DNA of 64,000 nt from Dehalococcoidia bacterium. Lineage in GTDB: Bacteria; Chloroflexota; Dehalococcoidia; SM23-28-2. The notes below the pieces were generated by a model. That model searched no databases. It saw only the letters and a list, made by a program, of their open reading frames with translations, and had not been told where the DNA came from. The stretch spans positions 1 to 64,000 of the forward strand of contig JAUWYP010000008.1 of NCBI GenBank assembly GCA_030615765.1. Direction: 5' to 3'. Shown here piece after piece: positions 34,838 to 43,897 of the stretch. Position 1 is the stretch's first letter. Each line of letters opens with the position of its first letter. The translations under genes and the position numbers were made by a program.

Positions 34838-36490
34838 ATGGCAACCAAATGGTGGGGCTGGGGGGACGAGCGGCGCACCTTCCTCCTGCCAGATCCACAG
34901 CAGTTCTGGGCGCACGTCAGCGGTTGGCTGGGCGAGCTTGGCGTCGGCCAGCGCATCGAGTCCCTCGCCGAGGTCGTCTTGCCCCCGTCTCGCCTGGAAG
35001 CGAAGGCCCTAGACGCCCTGCGCGCGGCCACAGACGCCGAGTCCCTCACCACCGGCAGCGCTGACAGGATCGTCCACAGCCTGGGCAAAAGTTATTGCGA
35101 CCTGGTGCGCATCCGTCGCGGGGAGATCCCTCACGCCACCGATGCCGTCATCTATCCGGAGACAGAGGATCAGGTGGCAGCGCTACTGGGCGCGGCCGCC
35201 GAGCAAGGGATCGCCGTGATCCCCTTCGGCGGCGGCACCTCGGTGCTCGGAGGCGTCGAACCGCTTGGAGCCAAGCCAACCATTACTCTCGACCTGACGC
35301 GGATGAACCGTCTGCTGCGGCTGGACCCGCTGTCCGCGACCGCCACCCTCGAGGCCGGTGTTCTCGGCCCCTCCCTCGAGCAACAGCTCAACGCCAAGGG
35401 CTTCACCCTCGGCCACTTCCCCCAATCCTTCGAGTACTCCAGCCTTGGCGGCTGGATCGCCACCCGCTCGGCAGGCCAGAACTCCACCCTCTACGGCAAG
35501 ATCGAGCACAGAGTCGAAAGCCTGCGCATGGCCTTCCCCGGCGGCACGATTGCCACCCCGGCCGTCCCCGCCGCCGCCGCCGGCCCCGATCTCAACCAGA
35601 TAATTGCCGGCTCGGAGGGCATACTGGGGGTGATCACCCAGGCAACCGTTCGCCTCGCCCCCCTGCCCAGGCGTTGCGACTACCGCGGCTACCTCTTCCC
35701 CGCCTTCCAGCCAGGCGTGGAAGCTGCTCGCGAAGTCATGCAGTCGGGCCTGAGGCCAGCGGTCCTGCGCCTCTCGGACGAGGCCGAGACCGAGGTCACC
35801 CTGGCCATGAGAGCCCCGCCTCACGGACTGATGGCGGCCGCCGAGGGGCTGTACCTCGCCCTGCGCAGGATCAGGCTCGAGGGCGCTGCTTTGATGATCG
35901 TGGGCTTCGATGGGGAGGAGGACCAGGTGCGCTCCGACTGGCGCCGCGCCCAGCGCATCCTCCGCCGCCACCAGGGGTCGTCCCTGGGGCACCGCCCGGG
36001 GCGAGCCTGGGAGCGCTCCCGCTTCGAGCTCCCCTACCTGAGAGACCTCCTCCTCGATCACACTATCATGGTGGACACCGTGGAGACGGCCGCCACCTGG
36101 GACCGCTACCTGCCCCTCTATCACTCCGTCCGCGATGCGCTGGCCAAGGCCATGGACGGCCGCGGACTGGTGATGACTCATCTCTCGCACGCCTACAGCG
36201 ATGGCGCCTCCCTTTACTGCACGTTCCTCGCCCGCCAGGCGGAGGGCCGCGAGCTGGAGCAGTGGCAACAGGCCAAGATCGCTGTCACCGACGCCATCAT
36301 CCGCGCCGGTGGAGCCCTCAGTCACCACCACGGGATCGGCAGCGACCACCGGCCCTGGATGTCCCAATACGTGGGGGCGGCCGGCGTTCGGACACTCGCC
36401 GCCCTTAAGCAGACCTTCGATCCCCAGGGCATCATGAACCCGGGCAAGCTGACGGCGGCGGACGAGGACACGAGCGATGTTGATGTTTAG
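34838..36490 (+). CDS. Alkyldihydroxyacetonephosphate synthase-like FAD-linked enzyme
   Basis: 550 aa. FAD-binding type-4 domain with [13 protein letters not shown]; then [20 protein letters not shown], which aligns with the eukaryotic AGPS segment [36 protein letters not shown]; and [11 protein letters not shown], the AGPS catalytic His triad region. C-terminal [12 protein letters not shown] is shared with the glycolate oxidase group. AGPS exchanges the acyl chain of acyl-DHAP for a fatty alcohol, creating the ether bond. A GlcD-like hydroxyacid oxidase is the alternative, but the His triad and the [10 protein letters not shown] motif favour AGPS. Overlaps glpD by 14 nt. Confidence 0.8.
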   Translation: [550 protein letters not shown]

Positions 36491-38183
36491 GAAGGCAAGG
36501 CCCACCGGCGCATTCTCTTATCGCACCCGCGCCAGCTATCTCGATCGCCTCCAGCGGGAGACCTTCGACCTGGTTATCATCGGCGGCGGCATCACCGGCG
36601 CCGGCATCGCCCGCGACGCCGCCATGCGCGGCCTATCGGTGGCCCTCCTGGAGAAGGGTGACTTCGCCGCAGGCACCAGCAGCAGGTCCTCCAAGATGAT
36701 CCACGGCGGCCTCCGCTACCTCAAGTATCTCCAGATCCGTCTGGTCAAGGAGTCCCTGCGAGAGCGCGAGGTGCTCTTGAAGATCGCTCCTCACCTGGTT
36801 CACCCCTTCCCCTACATCCTGCCGGTCTACGAGGGCGGCCCCGCCAGCCGCCTGCAACTAAAGGTGGGCCTGGTGGCCTACGACCTCCTGGCCGGCTCCC
36901 GCCGTGTCGAACATCACACCATGCTCTCTGCCGACGAGCTCCTGAGGATGGAGCCCGCCCTCCGCCCGGACGGACTGCGAGGCGGCGTTCGCTACTTCGA
37001 CTGCCTGGTGGACGACGCCCGCCTCACCCTGGCCACCATTCGCTCCGCGGCCCGTCACGGTGCCGCCGTGCTCAGCTACGCCGAGGTCACCGAACTCGGG
37101 CGAGACGAGGACCGGGTGACCGGCGTCCGCTTCCATGACCGCCTGGACGGTCGCACTGGCGCCGTTCGGGCTCGGGTCGTGGTCAACGCCACCGGCCCTT
37201 GGACAGACGATCTGCGGGCCAAGGGCGGGGCGTCCCCCATGCTCCGCCCAACGAAGGGGATTCATCTCACGCTCCCTCGCTCCAGCCTCCCCCTATCCGC
37301 CATCATCGCCTTCCCCGCCCTCGATGATCGCCTCATCTTCGCTGTCCCCCTGGGAGACTGCACCTACGTAGGAACGACCGATACAGACTACACCGCCAGC
37401 CCCGATCAGGCGAAAGCCGACGCTGCCGACGTGGAGTACCTTCTGGGCTCGGTCAACGCCACCTTTCAGGGAACGCACCTGTCACCATCAGACGTGATCT
37501 CCACCTGGGCAGGGGTGCGCCCTCTGGTGTTCGAGGAGGGTGCTCCCTCGGACGTGCCCAGGGACTACGAGATCCAGATCGAGCCCGCAGGGCTGGCCTC
37601 CATCGCCGGTGGCAAGCTCACCACCTACCGGGCCATGGCCGAGGAGCTACTGGACCACGTCCTGGCGCAGGAAGGAAAGCGCTTCAACTGGTCGGCGGCG
37701 CCCTGCCGCACGGCCGAGAGTCCCCTTCCCGGTGGCCACCTAGACGGATTCGCACGCTTCGGCGAAGCGACGGCCTCCGCCCTCGAGGAAAGCTGGGGGC
37801 TCTCCCGCCTGGCTGCCGAGCGGCTGGTGCGCACATATGGCACAGAGTACGTGAAGGTCCTGGGATACGCCCTGCCGGACCGGCGGCTCCTCCGCCCCCT
37901 GGTGCCCGGTGGCTCCGTGCTGGGAGTGGAGGCCATCTACGCCGCCGCCGAGGAGATGGCCCTCACCCTGGAGGATTTCATGGCCCGTCGCACAGACCTG
38001 ATGCTCTTCGATCACAACCACGGCCTGTATGCAGCGGACGACGCGGCGCGCCTCATGGCTACGGTCCTGGGCTGGGATCGGCGGGAGCGGCGGCGCCAGG
38101 TGCAACGCTACCGGGAGGCGGTGGCCGCCATGACCGCCTTCGCCGCCGACGAGGAACCAGCCACTGCCAAAGAGCTGCCCTGA
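36477..38183 (+). CDS. glpD: Glycerol-3-phosphate dehydrogenase, GlpD/GlpA type
   Basis: 568 aa. FAD motif LVIIGGGITGAGIARDAAMRG, then EKGDFAAGTSSRSSKMIHGGLRYL, the signature of GlpD. The C-terminal DAO domain and helical cap (YAAAEEMALTLEDFMARRTDL) complete the family length. It converts sn-glycerol-3-phosphate to DHAP with electrons to quinone. Overlap with the AGPS-like gene and a TGATG junction with the lipid kinase show a coupled operon, which would supply DHAP for ether-lipid synthesis or let ether glycerolipids feed back. General glycerol catabolism with the distant glpK at 58743 is the simpler alternative. Confidence 0.92.
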   Translation: MLMFRKARPTGAFSYRTRASYLDRLQRETFDLVIIGGGITGAGIARDAAMRGLSVALLEKGDFAAGTSSRSSKMIHGGLRYLKYLQIRLVKESLREREVLLKIAPHLVHPFPYILPVYEGGPASRLQLKVGLVAYDLLAGSRRVEHHTMLSADELLRMEPALRPDGLRGGVRYFDCLVDDARLTLATIRSAARHGAAVLSYAEVTELGRDEDRVTGVRFHDRLDGRTGAVRARVVVNATGPWTDDLRAKGGASPMLRPTKGIHLTLPRSSLPLSAIIAFPALDDRLIFAVPLGDCTYVGTTDTDYTASPDQAKADAADVEYLLGSVNATFQGTHLSPSDVISTWAGVRPLVFEEGAPSDVPRDYEIQIEPAGLASIAGGKLTTYRAMAEELLDHVLAQEGKRFNWSAAPCRTAESPLPGGHLDGFARFGEATASALEESWGLSRLAAERLVRTYGTEYVKVLGYALPDRRLLRPLVPGGSVLGVEAIYAAAEEMALTLEDFMARRTDLMLFDHNHGLYAADDAARLMATVLGWDRRERRRQVQRYREAVAAMTAFAADEEPATAKELP

Positions 38184-39100
38184 TGCCAGACCTTATCCTC
38201 ATCGTCAACCCCCACTCCGCCAACGGCTCCACCGGCCGCCGCTGGCCAGCCATCGAGGACAAGCTGCGCTCGCTGCTCCCCCCGTTCGATGTCGCCTTCA
38301 CCGAGCGCGTGGGCCACGCCACCGCCATCGCCCGCGAGGCCGCCGGTCGATACGGCTGCGTCGCCCTCGTGGGCGGCGACGGCACCGTCAACGAGGTCGC
38401 CAACGGCCTCATCGCCGACGATCGCCCCCTGCGCTCCGACCTGGCCCTGGGGGTCATCTGCCGCGGCACCGGATCGGACTTCATCCGCACCCTGGGCATC
38501 CCCCGCGATCTGGAAGGAGCCGCCGAGCGCCTGGCCATGGGCCAGATGCGGGAGATCGACGTGGGCAAGATCCGCTTTCGCAGCCCGGACGGAAGCGAGG
38601 CCGTTCGCTACTTCCTCAACGAGGCCGATATCGGCATGGGAGCCGTAGTCTGCGACCGAGTCAATCGCAGCTCCAAGAGGCTGGGCGGACGCCTCTCCTT
38701 CCTGCGGGCCATCCTGATCACCACGCTGACCTACCGCGGTCACCTGGTGACCCTCTCCCTCGACGGCGCTCCCGCCCAGCAAATGCTTCTGGGCAATGCC
38801 TGGTTCGCCAACGGCCAGTACTCCGGCGGCGGCATCCGCATGGCACCCCGCGCTCGTCTGGACGACGGCCTTCTGGATGTGGTGTGCATGGGCGACATGA
38901 GCCGGCTGCAAAAGGTTTTTTCCTTTCGCAAGCTGCGCAGCGGCGCCTTCGTCGACCTGCCCCAGGTCACCTACCGCACCGCCCGCCGGATCGAGGCCGA
39001 GTCCGCGGCGACAGTGGGCATCTCCACCGAGGGCGAGGTCATCGGCACCCTGCCCGCCACCTTCGAGCTCATCGGCGAGCGCCTCAAGGTCATCGCCTAG
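38183..39100 (+). CDS. YegS/DgkB-type lipid (diacylglycerol) kinase
   Basis: 305 aa. GGDGTVNEVANGL is the DAGK catalytic motif; NPHSANGSTGRRWP at the N-terminus and ICRGTGSDFIRTLG are the flanking signatures, with a C-terminal EGEVIGTLPATFELIGERL domain. These enzymes phosphorylate diacylglycerol, or related lipids, to phosphatidic acid. The start shares one base with the glpD stop (TGATG), so coupling is tight. With the AGPS-like enzyme and GlpD it completes a glycerolipid gene set. Confidence 0.88.
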   Translation: MPDLILIVNPHSANGSTGRRWPAIEDKLRSLLPPFDVAFTERVGHATAIAREAAGRYGCVALVGGDGTVNEVANGLIADDRPLRSDLALGVICRGTGSDFIRTLGIPRDLEGAAERLAMGQMREIDVGKIRFRSPDGSEAVRYFLNEADIGMGAVVCDRVNRSSKRLGGRLSFLRAILITTLTYRGHLVTLSLDGAPAQQMLLGNAWFANGQYSGGGIRMAPRARLDDGLLDVVCMGDMSRLQKVFSFRKLRSGAFVDLPQVTYRTARRIEAESAATVGISTEGEVIGTLPATFELIGERLKVIA

Positions 39101-39247
39101 GCCACGCCCCACCACCTCCTGGCGTAGCAAGCGCGTGCGGTGAGAGCGACCACTGCCGCAGCCGCCAGTGCGGCCAGGGCGGGGTAATTGTGGCCCGTCG
39201 AATCAGATATGTCGGGGAATTCCGCTAGTCCGCCAACAGGTACGTCA

Positions 39248-39256
39248 TGTTATAAT
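39248..39256 (+). promoter_or_regulatory. Extended -10 promoter of the QueG-like gene
   Basis: TGTTATAAT, an extended -10 (TGn plus exact TATAAT), lies about 75 nt before the ATG at 39333. No -35 is needed or seen. Confidence 0.5.
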
Positions 39257-39332
39257 TCCCGTATTCCGAGCGGCAGGCGGGGCTGCTGTCCTGCGATGCG
39301 GAGCCAGGCACGGGGTCGAGGAGGAGAGAACC

Positions 39333-40412
39333 ATGGACAACAGGAAGGAACTCACGCGGTTCGCCATCGACTTCGTGATGAGCCAGGGTGCCTCTGTCGC
39401 GGGAATCGCGACTACCGACACGCTGGCCGGCGGCCCCCCGTCGACCGACCTCCAGTACGTGCTGCCGGGGGCGAGATCCGCAGTGACGTTTGCCGTCCCG
39501 CTCGACGTGGAGAAGATCGAGCGCTACCTGAGCAAGCAGGATCATGCAGGCCACCAGGAAGACAACATCCAGACCAACCTGCTGGCGACCGGCATCGCCG
39601 TTGGCCTCGCCACGTATCTCGACCAGCACGGATACCCCTCCTCCGCGGTGGCTGCGAACGCGGTCTACCGCAAGGACACCCCCGGAGGCATGCTCGACTT
39701 CATGCCCGACATCTCGCACCGCTACCTGGCCGTCCGCTCCGGCGTCGGCTGGTTCGGGCTGTCGGGCAACGTCATCACCAAGACCCACGGCGCGGCCGTG
39801 ATCCTCGGCTCCGTGGTCACGACAGCCGAGCTCGAGCCGACCGAGCCGCTTCCTCCCGAGGAGAAGTACTGCGACGAGTGCCAGCTCTGTATGGCGTCCT
39901 GCCTATCGGGCCTGATGCATAAGAAAGAGCGGACCACCGTGACCATCGGCGGCATGGAGTTCAGCTACTCGAAGCGGCGGAGCTACCACCGCTGCGATCT
40001 CGTCTGCGGCGGCTTCACTGGACTGGCGAAGAACGGCAAGTGGTCCACGTGGTCTCCGGGCCGGTTCACGATCCCCCAGAAAGAAGAGGAGTTCCTACCG
40101 GCGTTGCGCAAGGCGGTCGTGAGCTCGTGGGGTCGGCCCGAGATCGAGGGCGGCTTCCACCACCCGGCGATGCCGGGCCACCGGAAGCTCAACTTCACCT
40201 GCGGCAACTGCCAGCTCATCTGTCACCCTGACCGCGAGGAGCGCAAGCGCCGCCGCAAGCTGCTGATCAAGAGCGGAGTCGTCGTGCAGCACGCCGATGG
40301 CTCGCTGGAGGCGGTTTCGCCTGAGATCGCCGAGAAACACCTAGCCGAGATGAGCCCAGAACAGCGAGCCTGTTACGAGGAGGTTCGAGCCGTGGCGGGC
40401 GCTGTGAGGTAG
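39333..40412 (+). CDS. QueG-like (COG1600) iron-sulfur protein
   Basis: 359 aa from the ATG at 39333 (GAGGAGGAGAG upstream); the track start at 39168 precedes the promoter. Central GVGWFGLSGNVITKTHGAAVILGSVVTT matches the QueG family segment, followed by CDECQLCMASC and CGNCQLICHP ferredoxin-type clusters. QueG reduces epoxyqueuosine with cobalamin; related proteins are close to reductive dehalogenases. Here the cobalamin/substrate residues cannot be confirmed, and a long insert separates the two clusters, so it is likely a divergent paralogue. There is no twin-arginine signal and no membrane anchor gene, which argues against a dehalogenase. Confidence 0.65.
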   Translation: MDNRKELTRFAIDFVMSQGASVAGIATTDTLAGGPPSTDLQYVLPGARSAVTFAVPLDVEKIERYLSKQDHAGHQEDNIQTNLLATGIAVGLATYLDQHGYPSSAVAANAVYRKDTPGGMLDFMPDISHRYLAVRSGVGWFGLSGNVITKTHGAAVILGSVVTTAELEPTEPLPPEEKYCDECQLCMASCLSGLMHKKERTTVTIGGMEFSYSKRRSYHRCDLVCGGFTGLAKNGKWSTWSPGRFTIPQKEEEFLPALRKAVVSSWGRPEIEGGFHHPAMPGHRKLNFTCGNCQLICHPDREERKRRRKLLIKSGVVVQHADGSLEAVSPEIAEKHLAEMSPEQRACYEEVRAVAGAVR

Positions 40413-40495
40413 CGGCATCACCTCGGCGCTGCGTTATGTGGTAAGAATACCGCCTCCTGGCGTACCGCCCGCTTCCGCCGACAGCGCTCAGCGCC

Positions 40496-41266
40496 TCATC
40501 CGAGCGCGATCCCGACCCGGCACCGGATGGAGAGGCAATTTCGCATGACACTCCCGCCCGGCAGCCGGGTCTCGCGCGGTCCGAACTCGATGTCGGTTCC
40601 CCCAACCCTGTTGTAAACCTCTACCGCCGTCATCGGGAAGGGGATGCTGCATTGCTCGAGTTGTGCCTCAGCATAGCGCATCCTCGCTGCGGCCGCTGAC
40701 TGTAGTTCGAAGAACTCGATCTTCAGGGCGTCGCCATTCGAATACTTCACGGAGACCAGCTTCCCAGACGGCGGGCTTTCGAGGTCGTCCGGATTACCAC
40801 GGCTCAGCCAGAAGTTGTCTTGGATCTCCATCCGGGGCTCGTGCGATGTGGTGAGCATCCGAATATTTAGCAGTAGATACCCCTCTTCATCCCGACTAAA
40901 CCAGATGACCGGCTCACTGCGGAATTCGAAGATGATCGGTGTCTCGTAGTAGAAGTTGCCGCCCACAACGGCCAGAAGGCTGTGGCGCATCCATACGAAC
41001 CGACCTCTTAGCTCCTCCGCCCGCTCCGCTCCTTGCCGCTTGAAGCCGTGCAGCTGTCCCTTGCTGAATGCACCGGCATCGGCCATAGCATGATGCTCGC
41101 CGCAAAGTGCGATCATGCCAGCCGGATCGTGGTGCTCGCGCTCAGCCCAAGGTGGATCAAAATGGTGCCACCACAGGTACGGATTGCCGCAGTCAGGCAC
41201 AGGGCATCCGAAACCGACCTCACGTCGGAGCTGACGGCGGACGGTGGCTGGTGGCGTTCTGTTCAT
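40496..41266 (-). CDS. HNH-type zinc-finger nuclease-like protein with unrecognised C-terminal domain
   Basis: 256 aa. N-terminal FGCPVPDCGNPYLWWHHF supplies a zinc CxxxxC and the first catalytic HH; MIALCGEHHAMADAGAF supplies the second zinc Cys and the final HH pair. The usual central Asn is replaced (DPAGM), which is common in this subgroup. Residues about 90-256 are predicted beta-rich and match no family I know. It is a lone minus-strand gene between plus-strand genes with no phage or modification partner. Could be a stand-alone defence or house-cleaning nuclease. Confidence 0.65.
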   Translation of the reverse strand: MNRTPPATVRRQLRREVGFGCPVPDCGNPYLWWHHFDPPWAEREHHDPAGMIALCGEHHAMADAGAFSKGQLHGFKRQGAERAEELRGRFVWMRHSLLAVVGGNFYYETPIIFEFRSEPVIWFSRDEEGYLLLNIRMLTTSHEPRMEIQDNFWLSRGNPDDLESPPSGKLVSVKYSNGDALKIEFFELQSAAAARMRYAEAQLEQCSIPFPMTAVEVYNRVGGTDIEFGPRETRLPGGSVMRNCLSIRCRVGIALG

Positions 41267-41461
41267 CGCTCAAGACATAGTAAGCGACCGCGCAATCTCC
41301 TCCCCATATTACCACCCTTTGCCGCCCACAGCGCGGTTCGGGTAGCCTCCCCTGCCCCCTCGCTCCCGCCCAGCGCCTTGCCCCTAACGAGCCCAGATTG
41401 TAACCTACTACTGAGGCGGGCCGAGCGGCCCGCCGAACAGTGTCCGGGAGAAGACGACACC

Positions 41462-42664
41462 ATGGCGGAAACAGCCCTCGCTGGGCTCAACGTCCTCGAG
41501 TACTCCCAGATGATCAGCGGGCCCTACTGCGGCAAGCTCCTCGCCGACCTCGGCGCCGAGGTCATCAAGGTCGAGCAGCCGCCGGAGGGCGACCCCGCCC
41601 GCACCAGAGGCCCCTTCCCCGACGATGTCCCCCATCCCGAGAAGAGCGGCCTCTTCCTCTACCTCAACACCAACAAGCTGGGCATCACCCTCAACCCCCG
41701 CACAACCGCCGGCCGCCGGGTCTTCGAGCGCCTGGCCGAGCAGGCCGACGTCCTCATCGAGGACCGCCCCCCCGGCGAGATGGCCGAGCTGGGCCTGGAC
41801 TACGCCAGCCTCAGCGCCGTCAACCCCCGCCTCATCTTCACCTCCATCACCCCTTTCGGTCAGACGGGCCCCTACCGCGACTACAAGAGCTATCACCTGA
41901 ATCTCTATCACGCCAGCGGTCACTCCTCCTTCTTCTACGTCGCTCCCAAAGAGAAGCGAAACGAACCGCCGGTCGTGGCCGGAGGCCAGGTGGGTGACTA
42001 CGACGGCGGCCTGACCGCCGCAGTGGCCACCCTGGCCGCCCTCTTCGCCCGCCTGACCACCGGCCAGGGCCAGCACATCGATATCTCCAAGTTCGAGGCG
42101 CTCCTCTCCCTGGAGCGAGTAGTGGTGGCCCGCTTCGCCAACACGCCGGAGCCGCCCGCCTGGCCGGGGATGGTAGGAGGGCTCATGCCCTGCCGGGATG
42201 GACACGTGGTGATCACCCCCGTTCAGAATCACCAGTGGCAGGCGTTGATGGAGCTGATGGGCAACCCCGCCTGGGCCCAGGACGAAAACTGCCGCGATGA
42301 GACCACTCGCTCCCTGCACCGCGACGAGATCCAGCCCCTCCTGGAAGAGTGGATGGCCCAACACCCCAAGGAGGAGCTCTATCACAAGGGACAGGCCCTC
42401 GGCGTTCCCATCGGGCCCGTGCGCACGGCGGCGGAGATCGCGAACTGGCCACAGGCGCGTCAGCGCGGCTTCTTCGCCCACCTCGACCATCCCCAGGCGG
42501 GGAGGCTGGAGTACCCCACCGCTGGCCATAAAATGTCCGAGACGCCCTGGCGGGGCGAACGAGCCGCTCCCCTCCTCGGCGAGCACAATGAGCAGGTCTA
42601 CCGCGGCCGCCTGGGCTACTCGAAGGAGCAACTGGACACGATGGCCGCTGATGGCACCATCTAG
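41462..42664 (+). CDS. CaiB/BaiF family (class III) CoA transferase
   Basis: 400 aa from the ATG at 41462; the 143 codons the ORF track adds upstream overlap the HNH gene and are not coding. LNVLEYSQMISGPYCGKLLADLGAEVIKVEQPPEGDPAR is the family N-terminus, with the catalytic Asp expected around the GGQVGDYDGGLTAAVA loop. Class III enzymes move CoA between acids, for example formyl-, succinyl- or carnitinyl-CoA. First of two tandem paralogues separated by 15 nt, so probably a heteromeric or sequential pair. Substrate unknown. Confidence 0.88.
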   Translation: MAETALAGLNVLEYSQMISGPYCGKLLADLGAEVIKVEQPPEGDPARTRGPFPDDVPHPEKSGLFLYLNTNKLGITLNPRTTAGRRVFERLAEQADVLIEDRPPGEMAELGLDYASLSAVNPRLIFTSITPFGQTGPYRDYKSYHLNLYHASGHSSFFYVAPKEKRNEPPVVAGGQVGDYDGGLTAAVATLAALFARLTTGQGQHIDISKFEALLSLERVVVARFANTPEPPAWPGMVGGLMPCRDGHVVITPVQNHQWQALMELMGNPAWAQDENCRDETTRSLHRDEIQPLLEEWMAQHPKEELYHKGQALGVPIGPVRTAAEIANWPQARQRGFFAHLDHPQAGRLEYPTAGHKMSETPWRGERAAPLLGEHNEQVYRGRLGYSKEQLDTMAADGTI

Positions 42665-42679
42665 CTATAGGACTACCAC

Positions 42680-43891
42680 ATGACGAAAGGACCCCTGGAG
42701 GGCGTCAGAATCCTCGACTTCACCTGGGCCTGGGCCGGGCCTCACGCCACCCTGCTTCTGGCCCTCCTGGGAGCGGAGGTCATCAAGGTGGAGAGCCGCC
42801 GTCGCCTCGACCACACCCGCCTGCGCTCCCTGATGACCGGGCCAACCATGACCAGCCCCGATCACTCGGTCATCTTCAACGACATTAACGCCGGCAAGCT
42901 GAGCCTGACCCTAAACCTCAGCCAGCCCAAAGCGGTCGAGATAGCGAAGAGGGTTGCCCAGATAAGCGATGTAGTGACCCAGAACATGCGCCCTGGCGTG
43001 ATGGACAGGCTCGGCCTGGGCTACGACGACCTCAAGGCAGTAAAGCCCGACATCATCATGCTGTCCTCCTCGGCCGTGGGCTCCACCGGGCCGGAGCGCA
43101 CCTACGCGGGCTACGCCCCCACCTTCGCCGCCATGGGCGGCCATGCCTACATCACCGGCCACACCAATGGCCCTCCCACGCCCCTCAGTGGAGCCGTCGA
43201 CCTGCGGGTGGGCACCACTTCCGCCTTCGCCATCCTCGCCGCCCTCCACTATCGAGCACGCACCGGCAAGGGCCAGCACATCGACCTCTCGTCAACCGAA
43301 GCCGTCAGCGCCCTTATCGGGCACATCTTCATGGACTACAGCATGAACGGTCGAGTGCAGACCAGGGCAGGAAACCGCGACCACCTCATGGCTCCCCACA
43401 ACTGCTACCCCTGCCTGGGCGACAACAAGTGGGTGACCGTCGCCATCGCCTGCGATGAGGAGTGGGATGCCCTCCGCCAGGTAGTAGGCGACAGCCGCCT
43501 GGAAGACGAACGATTCGCCGATGCCGCCAGCCGCTGGCAAAACCAGGAGGCTTTGGACCAGCTCATCGGCGAGTGGACCTCCAGCCGCAGCCAGGAGGAA
43601 GTGACCCAGGCCTTGCAGAAGGTAGGCGTGGCAGCCATGCCCGTCCTCGACGGGCCAGCGCTGGTCCAGGACACCCATCTCCGCGCGCGAGGCGTCCTGC
43701 AGTCCCTGGACCACCCGGCCATCGGCGAGAAGCTGACGGTGAGCCCGCCCTGGAGGTTCTCGCGGACCCCGGCCCAAATTAGCCGTCCGGGCCCCCTCCT
43801 GGGTGGCCACAACCAGTACGTGCTGGGAGAGCTCCTGGGCATGCCGAGCGAGGAGATCGAGAGGCTGGTGGCCGAGGAAGTGGTCTACTAG
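42680..43891 (+). CDS. CaiB/BaiF family CoA transferase, second paralogue
   Basis: 403 aa. VRILDFTWAWAGPHATLLLALLGAEVIKVESRR opens the family fold, and GAVDLRVGTTSAFAILAALHYRARTGKGQHIDLS holds the catalytic Asp region. It follows the first CoA transferase by 15 nt and shares about the same length but is clearly diverged. Two-gene CoA-transferase units occur in degradative pathways such as succinate-benzylsuccinate CoA transfer; no other pathway gene is present here. Confidence 0.88.
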   Translation: MTKGPLEGVRILDFTWAWAGPHATLLLALLGAEVIKVESRRRLDHTRLRSLMTGPTMTSPDHSVIFNDINAGKLSLTLNLSQPKAVEIAKRVAQISDVVTQNMRPGVMDRLGLGYDDLKAVKPDIIMLSSSAVGSTGPERTYAGYAPTFAAMGGHAYITGHTNGPPTPLSGAVDLRVGTTSAFAILAALHYRARTGKGQHIDLSSTEAVSALIGHIFMDYSMNGRVQTRAGNRDHLMAPHNCYPCLGDNKWVTVAIACDEEWDALRQVVGDSRLEDERFADAASRWQNQEALDQLIGEWTSSRSQEEVTQALQKVGVAAMPVLDGPALVQDTHLRARGVLQSLDHPAIGEKLTVSPPWRFSRTPAQISRPGPLLGGHNQYVLGELLGMPSEEIERLVAEEVVY

Positions 43892-43897
43892 GAGAAC

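Noticed and set aside
39333-40412. Reading the COG1600 protein as a reductive dehalogenase
   Set aside because: No twin-arginine signal, no RdhB-type anchor gene and cluster spacing closer to QueG-like proteins.
40413-41461. Possible mobile-element boundary around the lone HNH gene
   Set aside because: No inverted or direct repeats, integrase or att-like site was found at its edges.
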